Origin: an uncultured Synechococcaceae cyanobacterium
GTDB lineage: Bacteria > Cyanobacteriota > Cyanobacteriia > PCC-6307 > Cyanobiaceae
NCBI GenBank assembly: GCA_903934375.1
Contig: CAIZNP010000276.1
Location: 1 to 32,178, forward strand
Direction: 5' to 3'
Length of the DNA: 32,178 nt
The notes under the pieces were generated by a model. The model did not search any database and was not told where the DNA came from. It worked only from the letters and a program-made list of their open reading frames with translations. Made by a program: the position numbers and the translations under genes. This document shows, piece by piece, positions 1-8,218 of this stretch (its first letter is position 1; the number at the start of each line of letters is the position of its first letter).

Positions 1-653
1 CGGCTGAACACATAGATCCCCATCGATGCCAGATAGGGGCGTTTCAGAGCTTCCTGAGACGAGAGACCCATCCGCGATGTGTCGACCCACATCGTCTTGA
101 GCTCCTCCCCCTTCGGCTTCTCACGGAACTCCTGGATACGTCCGTGCTCGTTGGTGTGCATCAGGCCGAAACCCTCGGCCTGGGCGGCATCCACGGGCAG
201 AGCACCGATGCTCACATCGGCGCCTGTACTGATGTGGTGATCCACGAACAGGCTGTAATCCATCCGGTAGAGCTGGTCGCCGGAGAGGATCAGGTAGTGG
301 TCAACGTCCCACTCTTGGAAGAGCCACTGGTACTTGCGCACCGCATCAGCGGTGCCTTCAAACCAGCTGGGGCTTTCGGGGGTCTGCTGCGCAGCAAGCA
401 CCTCCACAAAGCCTTGACCAAAGCCCGCCGATAAGTTGTAGCTCTGGGTGAGGTGACGGTTCAGGGACGCGCTGTTGAACTGCGTCAACACGTACATCTT
501 ATTGATGCCCGAGTTGATGCAGTTGCTGATGGGAATATCGATCAGGCGGTACTTGCCAGCCAGGGGCACGGCGGGCTTGGCCCTGGTCTTGGTGAGTGGA
601 TAGAGGCGGGTGCCGGCACCTCCGCCGAGAATGATGGCTAGAACGCGCTTCAT
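1..653 (-). CDS. glgC: Glucose-1-phosphate adenylyltransferase (ADP-glucose pyrophosphorylase), 5' part only
   Basis: This enzyme makes ADP-glucose from glucose-1-phosphate and ATP, the committed step of glycogen synthesis. The ORF track misses it because it runs off the left edge of the window. Translating from the ATG at 653 gives [20 protein letters not shown], the nucleotide-binding signature of the family. Further on come [11 protein letters not shown] and [15 protein letters not shown], both typical of GlgC. About 217 codons of an expected 430 or so are present, ending in ASMGIYVFS. The gene lies about 100 bases downstream of hemA on the same strand. I know a glpX-hemA-glgC order from picocyanobacteria, so gnd may follow outside the window, but that is inference. 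The family is allosterically activated by 3-phosphoglycerate; the C-terminal regulatory part is outside the window. Confidence 0.97.
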   Translation of the reverse strand, partial: MKRVLAIILGGGAGTRLYPLTKTRAKPAVPLAGKYRLIDIPISNCINSGINKMYVLTQFNSASLNRHLTQSYNLSAGFGQGFVEVLAAQQTPESPSWFEGTADAVRKYQWLFQEWDVDHYLILSGDQLYRMDYSLFVDHHISTGADVSIGALPVDAAQAEGFGLMHTNEHGRIQEFREKPKGEELKTMWVDTSRMGLSSQEALKRPYLASMGIYVFS

Positions 654-756
654 GCCTCTGCTTTCGTTGCCCTGGGCGCTGAAACGTTAAGCGATGGTGT
701 GCCGGCCAAGGGCCAAACTGACGTGGAACGGAGCAAACCCGCTGGGTCCCGTGGGA

Positions 757-2061
757 TCAGCCCTGGGGATCGTGGAGCTCGAACAGATCCTCGACCACCT
801 TCATGGCGATGTGGCGCTGCTGTCGGGGCTGGGGCGCGCGGAGGTTGGTCACCGGCGTGTGCAGGATCTTGTTGATGATGCCCTTGCTCAGGGCCTCCAC
901 CACCTTGCGCTCGCGGGCTGAGAGATCGGGCCCCATGCGGCTGAGGGCCTTCTGCAACTCTTGCTCCCGGATCTCCTCCAGCTGGACACGCAGACGGTTC
1001 ACCACAGGAACGGCCTCCAGTCCGTCCCACCACTCCAGAAACTGGCGACCCTCCTCCTGGAGCAGCCCCTCGGCATCCGCGGCGATCTCACGGCGAGCCT
1101 CCTGATTGCGAGCCACCACCTCCTGCAGGTCATCCACGTCGTAGGAGCCGACGCCGGCCACCCCGGCCACATCGGAGGCGATGTTGCGGGGCACACCGAT
1201 ATCGACCAGCAGCAGCGAGGAGCGGCGGTTGAGGCGCTCCAGCCGCCCTGCCGTGATGATCGGATCCTCAGCGGCGGTGCTGGTGAACACCAGCGAACAG
1301 GTGCTCAGGCAGTGGTCAAGGTCGCTCAGCGGGCGACACTGCACCGGCAGCCCAGGGAAATCCGCCGCCATCAGCTCAGCGCGCTCCACCGTGCGGTTGA
1401 GCAGCACGACGCCACGGGCGCCCTTGGCCTGCAGATGCTGCAGCAGCAGCCGCGACATGCGGCCGGCACCCACCACGGCGATCTGCTCCTCATCCAGAGG
1501 CACCAGGTCATCGACGCCTCGGGCCTGGCCCACTTTCAGCTGAGCCAGTTCAACGGCCGCTGAACTGATCGAAACGGCGCCGGTACCCAGATTGGTTTCG
1601 GTGCGCACCCGCTTGCCGGTACTCACCGCCTGGTTCAGCAGACGATTGAGGATCGGCCCGATCGAGCGATGCTCCTGACCGAGCCGGAACATTTTTTTGA
1701 CCTGGGAGAGGATCTGGCCCTCGCCCAGCACCAGCGAATCGAGGCCAGCTGCCACCCGCATCAGGTGGGCCACCGCCTCTTCATGGTGGTAGGTGAACAG
1801 GTGTGGGGTGAGATCACCCAGGGCCAGGCCCGAGTGCTCACTAAGAAAACTTCCCACCGCCGTGACACCCTGCTCCGGGTGTCGCAGCAGCGTGTAGATC
1901 TCCAGGCGATTGCAGGTGCTGAGGATTGATGCCTCAAGCACCTGCTCATCGGCGCGCAGACGCTGGAGTGATTCCTCCATGCTCTGCTCGGCAATGCTGA
2001 GCCGCTCCCGGATTTCCACCGGGGCCGTGCGGTGACTCAGGCCGACGACGGCGATGTGCAT
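757..2061 (-). CDS. hemA: Glutamyl-tRNA reductase
   Basis: It reduces glutamyl-tRNA(Glu) with NADPH to glutamate-1-semialdehyde, the entry step of C5-pathway tetrapyrrole synthesis that feeds chlorophyll, heme and bilins. The 434-residue product starts MHIAVVGLSHRTAPVEIRER and has the catalytic cysteine in STCNRLE (Cys50). GEGQILSQVK follows near residue 115. The NADPH-binding motif VVGAGRMSRLLLQ is central, and the C-terminal part carries the dimerisation helices with the ending HIAMKVVEDLFELHD. The length is normal and the ATG start fits the conserved N-terminus. The gene lies between glpX and glgC on the minus strand. A stable hairpin sits in the 94-base gap after glpX, so hemA may have its own transcript or be attenuated. 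Confidence 0.98.
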   Translation of the reverse strand: MHIAVVGLSHRTAPVEIRERLSIAEQSMEESLQRLRADEQVLEASILSTCNRLEIYTLLRHPEQGVTAVGSFLSEHSGLALGDLTPHLFTYHHEEAVAHLMRVAAGLDSLVLGEGQILSQVKKMFRLGQEHRSIGPILNRLLNQAVSTGKRVRTETNLGTGAVSISSAAVELAQLKVGQARGVDDLVPLDEEQIAVVGAGRMSRLLLQHLQAKGARGVVLLNRTVERAELMAADFPGLPVQCRPLSDLDHCLSTCSLVFTSTAAEDPIITAGRLERLNRRSSLLLVDIGVPRNIASDVAGVAGVGSYDVDDLQEVVARNQEARREIAADAEGLLQEEGRQFLEWWDGLEAVPVVNRLRVQLEEIREQELQKALSRMGPDLSARERKVVEALSKGIINKILHTPVTNLRAPQPRQQRHIAMKVVEDLFELHDPQG

Positions 2062-2107
2062 GGAGGCGGATCCTGACGTGCGCTGGAAACGGAGGGAGAG
2101 AGACGCA

Positions 2108-2140
2108 GCAGCCGGAAACCCCCAAGGGGGATCCGGCTGC
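2108..2140 (-). terminator. Strong hairpin between glpX and hemA
   Basis: The arms GCAGCCGGA and TCCGGCTGC enclose an inner CCCCC-AA-GGGGG pairing, giving a long GC-rich stem broken only by a small A bulge. On the minus strand it follows the glpX stop codon by about 15 bases. The bases after it (TGCGTCTCTCTCCC) are pyrimidine-rich but lack a T run. It could be a weak terminator, a transcript-stabilising stem or an attenuator ahead of hemA. Confidence 0.6.
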
Positions 2141-2155
2141 CGATGACGCCCCAGG

Positions 2156-3160
2156 TCAGCGCAGAGCGATGCTCTGAGCGCCGTCCTTGATGTGCACGGT
2201 GGTGGTGAAGCGAGCGGTGTTGTCGAGGGTGCTGATCACCAGTGAGCTGGTGCGGGTGCAGTCCTTTTCGAACTTGACGCCGTCGAACAGCAGACCATCG
2301 GTGATGCCGCTGCCGGCAAACATCACGTTCTCACCGCTGGCCAGCTCCTCGGCCTCGTAGACCTTGTCGGGATCGGTGATGCCCATCTCGGCCAGGCGTG
2401 CCAGGTTGCCTTCCTTGGTGAGGCCCTCCCATTCGGAGGTCTGAGCCACGGCCGGGTCGTACACCAGCTGACCCTGGAAGTGGGCGCCGAGGGCGCGCAG
2501 AGCGGCCGCGGAGATCACGCCTTCGGGAGCGGCGCCGATACCCATCAGGCAGTGGGTGCCGGTACCGGCAAAACCGCAGGCGATGGCGGCCTGCACATCA
2601 CCATCGGAGATGGGCTGCACGCGGGCGCCGGTGGCGCGGATTTCCTTGATCAGATCTTTGTGGCGGGCACGGTCCATCACCACAATCACCAGCTCATCGG
2701 CGGGCACACCGAGGGTCTGGCTGAGGATCGCGATGTTCTCGGTGGCGGACTTGCGGATGTCCACCTTGCCCTTGGCGGCCGGGGGCGCAGCCAGCTTCTT
2801 CATGTAGAAGTCGGGCGCGTTGAACAGACCGCCGCGATCGGAGGCGGCCAGCACGGCCATCGAACCGCGTTGGCTGTTGGCGCAGAGGTTGGTGCCCTCG
2901 CAGGGATCCACGGCGAAGTCCACGCCGGGGCCGGTGCCACTGCCGACCTCCTCGCCGATGTAGAGCATCGGTGCTTCATCGCGCTCGCCTTCACCGATCA
3001 CGATGCGGCCCTGCATCTGGATCTTGCCCATGCGTTCACGCATGGCTTCCACGGCAGCAGCATCAGCCTCGTTCTTGAGGCCCATGCCCGTGAGCTTGGC
3101 GGACGCGATGGCGGCCTGTTCAACGACCTCAAGAATTTCCTGAATGAGGGTGCGATCCAC
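2156..3160 (-). CDS. glpX: Class II fructose-1,6-bisphosphatase / sedoheptulose-1,7-bisphosphatase
   Basis: It hydrolyses the 1-phosphate of fructose-1,6- and sedoheptulose-1,7-bisphosphate. In cyanobacteria the GlpX-type enzyme is the main dual-activity phosphatase of the Calvin cycle. The 334-residue protein keeps the metal ligands at the positions known for E. coli GlpX: Asp33 (NEADAA), Glu57 ([12 protein letters not shown]), and Asp85 and Glu88 in DPCEGT. The length is typical and the start [17 protein letters not shown] matches cyanobacterial homologues as I recall them. The gene diverges from rpe, another pentose-phosphate/Calvin enzyme, across 188 bases, so the two may share a regulatory region. 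hemA follows on the same strand. Confidence 0.97.
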   Translation of the reverse strand: MDRTLIQEILEVVEQAAIASAKLTGMGLKNEADAAAVEAMRERMGKIQMQGRIVIGEGERDEAPMLYIGEEVGSGTGPGVDFAVDPCEGTNLCANSQRGSMAVLAASDRGGLFNAPDFYMKKLAAPPAAKGKVDIRKSATENIAILSQTLGVPADELVIVVMDRARHKDLIKEIRATGARVQPISDGDVQAAIACGFAGTGTHCLMGIGAAPEGVISAAALRALGAHFQGQLVYDPAVAQTSEWEGLTKEGNLARLAEMGITDPDKVYEAEELASGENVMFAGSGITDGLLFDGVKFEKDCTRTSSLVISTLDNTARFTTTVHIKDGAQSIALR

Positions 3161-3287
3161 GGCAGTCCGGCGAAGGGAAGGGTTGGGGGCGGGTGGAGCG
3201 GCGCCGGCGCTGCTGAAAATTCCAGCGGCTGCAGGGCCTCTCGGGCATTAAGCGCCGCTCACTGTATCAGCGCTCCCCGGCAGACCC

Positions 3288-3319
3288 TTGCAGGTGGCCC
3301 GCGGGCCGCTACCTACAAT
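3288..3319 (+). promoter_or_regulatory. Candidate promoter for rpe
   Basis: TTGCAG at 3288 and TACAAT at 3314 resemble sigma-70 elements, but the spacer is 20 bases, longer than ideal. TACAAT lies 30 bases before the rpe start. The rest of the glpX-rpe divergent gap (3161-3348) is GC-rich, and I see no clear operator or convincing glpX promoter in it. Confidence 0.35.
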
Positions 3320-3348
3320 CCTCCCCACTTCCGCCCCGGTGGCACCTC

Positions 3349-4032
3349 ATGAGCACCAAGCCCCTGGTGATCTCCCCTTCGATCCTCTCGGCCGACTTCT
3401 CCCGCCTGGGCGAGGACGTCCGCGCTGTTGATCAGGCCGGTGCCGACTGGATCCACGTGGACGTGATGGACGGCCGCTTCGTTCCGAACATCACGATTGG
3501 ACCCCTGATCGTCGAGGCCCTGCGGCCGGTGACGGCCAAGCCGCTGGACGTCCACCTGATGATTGTGGAGCCGGAAAAGTACGTGCCCGACTTCGCCAAG
3601 GCCGGTGCGGACATCATTTCGGTTCAGGTTGAGGCCTGCCCGCACCTGCACCGCAACCTGGCGCAGATCAAGGACCTGGGCAAGAAGGCCGGTGCCGTTC
3701 TGAACCCCAGCACCCCGATCGACACCCTCGAGTACTGCCTCGAACTGTGCGACCTGGTGCTGATCATGAGCGTGAACCCTGGCTTCGGCGGCCAGAGCTT
3801 CATCGACAGCCAGGTGCAGAAGATCCGCGACCTGCGTCGCCTCTGCGATGAGAAGGGCCTGGATCCCTGGATCGAGGTGGACGGTGGCATCAAGGCGGAG
3901 AACGCCTGGAAGGTGATCGAGGCTGGCGCCAACGCGATCGTGAGCGGCTCGGGCGTGTTCAACCAGCCCAGCTACGCCGACGCCATCACCGGCATCCGCA
4001 ACAGCAAGCGCCCGGTGGCCGTGGCCGCCTGA
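3349..4032 (+). CDS. rpe: Ribulose-phosphate 3-epimerase
   Basis: It interconverts ribulose-5-phosphate and xylulose-5-phosphate in the Calvin cycle and the oxidative pentose phosphate pathway. The 227-residue TIM-barrel protein shows the family signatures in order: [16 protein letters not shown] at the N-terminus, [17 protein letters not shown] with a metal-binding His-x-Asp, [21 protein letters not shown], and WIEVDGGI followed by [12 protein letters not shown]. Length and ATG start are standard. The gene stands alone on the plus strand, diverging from glpX and converging on ccsA, with a strong terminator directly after it. Confidence 0.98.
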   Translation: MSTKPLVISPSILSADFSRLGEDVRAVDQAGADWIHVDVMDGRFVPNITIGPLIVEALRPVTAKPLDVHLMIVEPEKYVPDFAKAGADIISVQVEACPHLHRNLAQIKDLGKKAGAVLNPSTPIDTLEYCLELCDLVLIMSVNPGFGGQSFIDSQVQKIRDLRRLCDEKGLDPWIEVDGGIKAENAWKVIEAGANAIVSGSGVFNQPSYADAITGIRNSKRPVAVAA

Positions 4033-4076
4033 CGGCCCACGGGCTCAGGGGTCGCTCCACTCGCGCACCCATGAGA

Positions 4077-4103
4077 AGCCCCCGCTGTAGCGGGGGCTTT
4101 TTT
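4077..4103 (+). terminator. Rho-independent terminator of rpe
   Basis: AGCCCCCGCT and AGCGGGGGCT pair perfectly around a GT loop and are followed by six T. It lies 44 bases after the rpe stop codon. On the minus strand the same stem follows ccsA, but there the tail is only TTCTCAT, so it may work weakly in both directions. Confidence 0.92.
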
Positions 4104-4132
4104 GTTGCCCACACTGTGCCCGGCTGGTCAGC

Positions 4133-5053
4133 TCAGGCGTCGAAGAACCAGCCGTAGCTGTGCAGGCCGATGCCCAACAGGTTCACGCCGATGTAACAGA
4201 CGCAGATCACCACGAAGCCGGCCACGGCGACCAGAGCGGGGCGGCGACCCTGCCAGCCGCGGCTGAGACGGGTGTGCAGATAAGCGGCGTAGACGAGCCA
4301 GCAGATGAGAGCCCAGGTTTCCTTCGGATCCCAGCTCCACCAGCTTCCCCAGGCCTCGTTGGCCCAGACCGCGCCACTGACGATCCCGATCGACAGGAGC
4401 AGGAAGCCGACGGTGATCGTGCGGTAGCTGAGGCTGTCGAGCTGCTCACTGAGGGAGAGGCTGGCGCTAGAGAGCTGCACGCCGCCGACAGGCCCGCCCT
4501 CGATGGCCAGCTGGGCCTGCCGATAACCACCGCTGCCGATCGAGCTGCTGCGCAGCTCCAGGGTCTGGCCACGGTCGGTGAACAACACTGCCAGCGACAA
4601 CAACGAGCCCACCAGCAGGGCCGCATAGCTGACCATGATCACGCTCACGTGCATCACCAGCCAGCTGGAGCGGAGGGCCGGCACCAGTGGAGCAGCCTGC
4701 TGGAGTTGTCCAGGCAGGGCGAAGCTGGCGAAGGCCACACACCCCAGCCCCATCGGCGTGGCGGCGGCGGGCACCAGCGGCGAGGGGTAGCTGCGCTCCA
4801 CCAGCAGCTGTGTGAGCGTGCAGGCCCAGGCCAGGAAGCAGAGCGATTCGTAAAGGTTGCTGATCGGAAAGTGGCCGGACTGCCACCAACGCAGCACCAG
4901 CTGCGCCGTCAGGCTGAGGTTGGCGGCCGCCACCAGCAGGCGAACGACCCTGCTGCCCTGGGTGCCACCGCTGACGCTCCAGAAGGCCAGAGGCAGGGCC
5001 AGCAGCAGGAGAGCGAAGGCAGCCAGGCCGAGGGCAAGCACGGGATCGCTCAC
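4133..5053 (-). CDS. ccsA: Cytochrome c biogenesis protein CcsA (System II, CcsB/CcsA type)
   Basis: This is the membrane haem-handling subunit of the System II cytochrome c synthase, which works with Ccs1 to attach haem to apocytochromes on the lumenal/periplasmic side. Hydrophobic segments run through the protein, and the conserved tryptophan-rich haem-binding motif appears near the C-terminus as [30 protein letters not shown] precedes the last membrane segment. The track ORF starts at a TTG (5146) inside the upstream permease gene, with a prefix ([12 protein letters not shown]) that looks untranslated. I prefer the GTG at 5053 ([13 protein letters not shown]), which gives 306 residues and no overlap. 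It is the last gene of the typA-DUF309-lptA-lptB-permease-ccsA run and converges on rpe. Confidence 0.93.
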   Translation of the reverse strand: MSDPVLALGLAAFALLLLALPLAFWSVSGGTQGSRVVRLLVAAANLSLTAQLVLRWWQSGHFPISNLYESLCFLAWACTLTQLLVERSYPSPLVPAAATPMGLGCVAFASFALPGQLQQAAPLVPALRSSWLVMHVSVIMVSYAALLVGSLLSLAVLFTDRGQTLELRSSSIGSGGYRQAQLAIEGGPVGGVQLSSASLSLSEQLDSLSYRTITVGFLLLSIGIVSGAVWANEAWGSWWSWDPKETWALICWLVYAAYLHTRLSRGWQGRRPALVAVAGFVVICVCYIGVNLLGIGLHSYGWFFDA

Positions 5054-5105
5054 TGGATCGGTGTTGAGGAAGATGTCGCCACAGTCTGCCGCGCGAGTCG
5101 GAAGC

Positions 5106-6323
5106 TCAGCGACTGGCCTGGCGCAACAGATACAAGCCGGCAGCAAGACCGATGCTGACCGGCAGCCAGGCGGCGAAGAGCGGCAAGAGGGTGCCCTTCA
5201 CGCCCAGGGAGCTGAAGATGAAGGACATCAGGTAGTAGCCGAAGATCAACAGCACACTGATGCCGAAGCCCTGGCTGCGGCTGGTGCGGGCATTCGGACG
5301 CACACCGAGGCTGCTGCCGATCAGGCCGAAGACCAGGCAGATGGCCGGAAAGGCGAACTTCTCCTGGATCCGCACACGCAAGCGGCGGGCTTCCTTGACA
5401 TCACCGGCCTCAGCCAGCAGACGCTCAGCACGTATGGCCTGGCCAACCGTCATCTCCTCGGCATTGCTGGGAAGCTTTGCCACATCACGCGGGGCTGACG
5501 TGAAAGGGTAGTAGTAGCGATCGAATTCCGCTGATGTGGTGCGACTGCCAGCAGCTTCAATATTGATTAGCCGGCCGTTACGAAACTCCCACACGCTGCG
5601 CTGATCATTCCAAACCGCTGATTTGGCAATCAGCATCTGCTGCTGTCCGGAACGAGAGAAATCAAGCAGGGTCACATCCTGCATGCCATCACGGGTCGAC
5701 TCCCTGGCATAAAACAGCTGGGCAAGGCCAGTCTCTGTTCGCAACTGATCGCCATCCTGAACCGAAACCGGCCCGAAACGTGAATACACGACATTCGATC
5801 CGTGTTCCGATGAAAGGGCTCGCCCCAAGGCTGTATCGAGCGTGTTGGATGCAACACGATTCGAGCTGGGCACGATCACGTCATTGAAAAAGAACGTAAG
5901 CGCCGTCATCACAATCGCGACCATCAAAGCCGGCATCACCATGCGGCGTGTGCTGACGCCGATGCTGCGCAGTGCCGTTAATTCGCTGGAGCCCGAGAGG
6001 CGGCTGTAGCCCAGCAGGGTGGCCATCAACGTGGCCATCGGGAAGCTCAGCACCAGGAAGCTCGGCAACCGCAGGCCCAGCACCTTCATGGCCACCAGAG
6101 GGGGCAGCCCCGCCTCGGCAACCTTGCGCACCAGCTCAAACACGACCCCCACAGACAGGGACACGACGGTGAAGGCGGCGACGCCGAACAGAAGCGGGCC
6201 GATCAACTCGGAGGTGAGCCATCGATCCATCAGTGGCAGGCGTTGCCAGAGCCGCTGAGGCAGCAGCAGCAGTCGCCGCAGCTGAAGGGGGATCGGGATG
6301 GCCGGGCTGGAGGGCGACGTCAC
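5106..6323 (-). CDS. LPS export ABC transporter permease, LptF/LptG (YjgP/YjgQ) family
   Basis: This is an inner-membrane permease of the Lpt system that extracts lipopolysaccharide and passes it to LptA. The 405-residue protein has the family layout. Three N-terminal membrane segments include [20 protein letters not shown] and the coupling-helix region [20 protein letters not shown] periplasmic domain follows at about residues 135-300, and three C-terminal segments begin at [19 protein letters not shown]. It starts at a GTG overlapping the lptB stop (GTGA), so the two are probably translationally coupled; [11 protein letters not shown] at codon 32 is an alternative start. Cyanobacteria often carry one such permease, which may act as a homodimer (inference). 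The periplasmic domain (about 5500-5900) is clearly less GC-rich than its surroundings. Confidence 0.92.
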   Translation of the reverse strand: MTSPSSPAIPIPLQLRRLLLLPQRLWQRLPLMDRWLTSELIGPLLFGVAAFTVVSLSVGVVFELVRKVAEAGLPPLVAMKVLGLRLPSFLVLSFPMATLMATLLGYSRLSGSSELTALRSIGVSTRRMVMPALMVAIVMTALTFFFNDVIVPSSNRVASNTLDTALGRALSSEHGSNVVYSRFGPVSVQDGDQLRTETGLAQLFYARESTRDGMQDVTLLDFSRSGQQQMLIAKSAVWNDQRSVWEFRNGRLINIEAAGSRTTSAEFDRYYYPFTSAPRDVAKLPSNAEEMTVGQAIRAERLLAEAGDVKEARRLRVRIQEKFAFPAICLVFGLIGSSLGVRPNARTSRSQGFGISVLLIFGYYLMSFIFSSLGVKGTLLPLFAAWLPVSIGLAAGLYLLRQASR

Positions 6324-7048
6324 AGGCGGAAATCCTCTCCGAGGTAGTGGCGACGCACCAGCGGATCCTGTGCCATCTCCCGGGACGGTCCGCTGGCCAG
6401 GATGCTGCCTTCCGTGAGGATGTAAGCCCGGTCTGTGATTGAAAGGGTTTCGCGCACGTTGTGATCGGTGATGAGCACACCCATGCCCCGCTCACGCAGG
6501 CCGAGGATCAGCTCGCGCAGATCAGCCACGGCCAGAGGATCGACACCGGCAAAAGGTTCGTCGAGCAACAGATAACGCGGGCCGGACTCCCCCACCGCCA
6601 GGGCACGGGCCACCTCACAGCGGCGACGTTCACCGCCGGAGAGCTGATAGCCAAGCCGATGGGCGAAGCCGCTGAGGTGAAACTCCTGGATCAGCAGGTC
6701 CGCCCGCTGCCGGCGCGTGCCAGCCGGCATGCCGCTCTCCTGGAGGGCGAGCAGAAGGTTGTCGCGCACGCTGAGGGTGCGGAACACGCTGGCCTCCTGG
6801 GGCAGGTAGCCGATGCCCAGTCGTGCCCGCTTCGGCATCGGCAGATCCGCCACCGCCTCTCCATCGAGGAGCACTGCCCCCTGATCCGGGCGCAGCAGGC
6901 CGGTAACGAGGTTGAACGTGGTGGTCTTGCCAGCGCCATTGGGACCGAGCAGCCCAACCACCTCACCGGGATTGAGGTTGAGGCTCACCTCCTTCACCAG
7001 CGGGCGGCCACCGATGGTGAGGGCGACCCGGTCGAGAACCAGACTCAT
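6320..7048 (-). CDS. lptB: LPS export ABC transporter ATP-binding protein
   Basis: This is the cytoplasmic ATPase that drives lipopolysaccharide extraction by the LptF/G permease. The 242-residue product shows Walker [14 protein letters not shown], a Q-loop in [14 protein letters not shown], the signature [15 protein letters not shown], Walker [14 protein letters not shown] and the switch histidine in [19 protein letters not shown] and PQEASVFR are characteristic of LptB rather than of other ABC ATPases. It starts at an ATG overlapping the lptA stop (ATGA) and ends in a GTGA overlap with the permease gene, so lptA, lptB and the permease form one tightly coupled unit. Confidence 0.96.
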   Translation of the reverse strand: MSLVLDRVALTIGGRPLVKEVSLNLNPGEVVGLLGPNGAGKTTTFNLVTGLLRPDQGAVLLDGEAVADLPMPKRARLGIGYLPQEASVFRTLSVRDNLLLALQESGMPAGTRRQRADLLIQEFHLSGFAHRLGYQLSGGERRRCEVARALAVGESGPRYLLLDEPFAGVDPLAVADLRELILGLRERGMGVLITDHNVRETLSITDRAYILTEGSILASGPSREMAQDPLVRRHYLGEDFRL

Positions 7049-7728
7049 GGCCGCACCGACGGTGCGGCGGGAGTGGCCGACTCCATGCGCATCTGACTGA
7101 ACACTTGCTGACCCTGCGGGGGGATGGCAATCAGCCGCTCACTCTCCACCAAGTAGATGACCCGTTCCGCCCGCAGCAGGTTGCCACCCGTTTGGACGAT
7201 GTCCACATCGCCACTGAGAACAACGCGCCCCTCCTTGCTGAAATACTGGGCCTGACGCGCCGTTGCCACGACGCGCTGATCGGGGTAGACGATGCGCACA
7301 TTGCCGGTGGCTGTGACCACACCGGTGGACTGATCGGCCCGCTGCAGGTCCGACTCGATCGTCACCAGTCCGGTGCTGATTCGTGCAGCGGCCGGTGAAG
7401 AGGCCGCAGCAGCTGGGGTCGCGCCCTCCGCAGGCGTGACGACAGTCTGCGGAAGGGCCTGGTTGGGTGAGACCTGGTGGGGCGAGACCAGGTTGGGAGA
7501 GGCCTGGGGCACGCGCGTCTTCACAGGCACTGGCACCGGCTGCGCGCTGACTGCGGCGGCGTGCAGCATCAGCAGCAGGCTCAGGACCCTGCTCCTGGGA
7601 GCAGTCAGCCTGAAGCCACACTGACGGGGGGCTGTGCTGCGCTGTTCGGTGCTGCGCTGTGAAGTGTTGCGCTGGTGGCTGCTGCGCTGTGCGGCCAAAC
7701 CCGCTCCCTGATCCTGGCTGGCGCTCAT
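7045..7728 (-). CDS. lptA: LptA/OstA-like LPS transport protein with repetitive N-terminus
   Basis: LptA-family proteins form a periplasmic bridge that carries lipopolysaccharide to the outer membrane. The OstA-type domain spans roughly residues 105-215 and shows its repeating beta-strand pattern: [60 protein letters not shown]. Ahead of it is a hydrophobic stretch, [17 protein letters not shown], that looks like a signal peptide preceded by an unusually long charged N-terminal region. Two pentapeptide repeats flank it: an (x)QRS(x) block before and a QxSPN-like block after. The ATG at 7728 is the only reasonable start. The next ATG (codon 54) would cut the signal peptide too short. It overlaps lptB by 4 bases. 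Confidence 0.88.
   Translation of the reverse strand: MSASQDQGAGLAAQRSSHQRNTSQRSTEQRSTAPRQCGFRLTAPRSRVLSLLLMLHAAAVSAQPVPVPVKTRVPQASPNLVSPHQVSPNQALPQTVVTPAEGATPAAAASSPAAARISTGLVTIESDLQRADQSTGVVTATGNVRIVYPDQRVVATARQAQYFSKEGRVVLSGDVDIVQTGGNLLRAERVIYLVESERLIAIPPQGQQVFSQMRMESATPAAPSVRP
7462..7506. repeat. Three 15-bp tandem repeats inside lptA
   Basis: Three consecutive 15-base units on the plus strand are GTTGGGTGAGACCTG, GTGGGGCGAGACCAG and GTTGGGAGAGGCCTG. Read on the coding strand they give the pentapeptides [10 protein letters not shown] and QVSPN, so the frame is kept. The block lies just after the predicted signal peptide and probably forms a flexible Pro-rich linker. Confidence 0.8.
7634..7693. 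repeat. Four 15-bp tandem repeats at the 5' end of lptA
   Basis: Four consecutive 15-base units on the plus strand are GTGCTGCGCTGTTCG, GTGCTGCGCTGTGAA, GTGTTGCGCTGGTGG and CTGCTGCGCTGTGCG. On the coding strand they encode [15 protein letters not shown] and EQRST. The unit differs in sequence from the 7462-7506 repeat but has the same 15-base period. Confidence 0.82.
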
Positions 7729-7811
7729 CGTATCGGTGCGGATCGGTAGAGCCCCAGCAGCCCGCTGCCAAAGCCGCAGGACCGACGACTGGGGAGAGCA
7801 GAGATAAGACC

Positions 7812-8201
7812 TCAGCTGGCGTTGGCCTGGATCAAAAGGGGCTGAGGCAGCGATTCGAGCGACGTGTCCTGCTGCAGAGCCTGAAGTCGGCAGGCCGAAC
7901 AGTCACGCAGAGCATCCAGATCGAGGCCGAGATGGCTGGGGCCATAGCTCCGCAGGCGTCCGAGGCCTTCTCCGAGCAGGACCGTGGCGCCGCGACGATT
8001 GCCGCGCTCCAGGTGCAGATGCGCGACCGCGATCTGGAGGATGCCCTGCAGAGCCCGGCGGCTGTAGCCCTGGGTTTCATGCCAGAGCTCCTCAAAGCCG
8101 TCGTGACAGGCGTACCACTCGCCTCGGTTGAACAGTGCCACCGAGGCGTTGAAGCGGGGATCCGCCATCAACGCCAGCTCTTCAGGATCAGCAGCCGCCA
8201 C
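7812..8201 (-). CDS. DUF309 family protein
   Basis: This is a small conserved protein of unknown biochemical role. The 129-residue product carries the DUF309 hallmark FNRGEWYACHDGFEELWHET near residues 23-42, followed by RRALQGILQIAVAHLHLERGN. Both segments look like paired helices of an all-helical bundle, and the His and Glu residues resemble a possible metal site (inference). The track start is a GTG at 8201, which leaves 17 bases after typA; an ATG at 8168 (MADPRFNASVALF) is an equally plausible start. It sits between typA and lptA on the same strand, so it is probably co-transcribed with them. Neighbouring genes give no clear functional clue. Confidence 0.85.
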   Translation of the reverse strand: MAAADPEELALMADPRFNASVALFNRGEWYACHDGFEELWHETQGYSRRALQGILQIAVAHLHLERGNRRGATVLLGEGLGRLRSYGPSHLGLDLDALRDCSACRLQALQQDTSLESLPQPLLIQANAS

Positions 8202-8218
8202 GTGAGCGTGCCGGAGAA

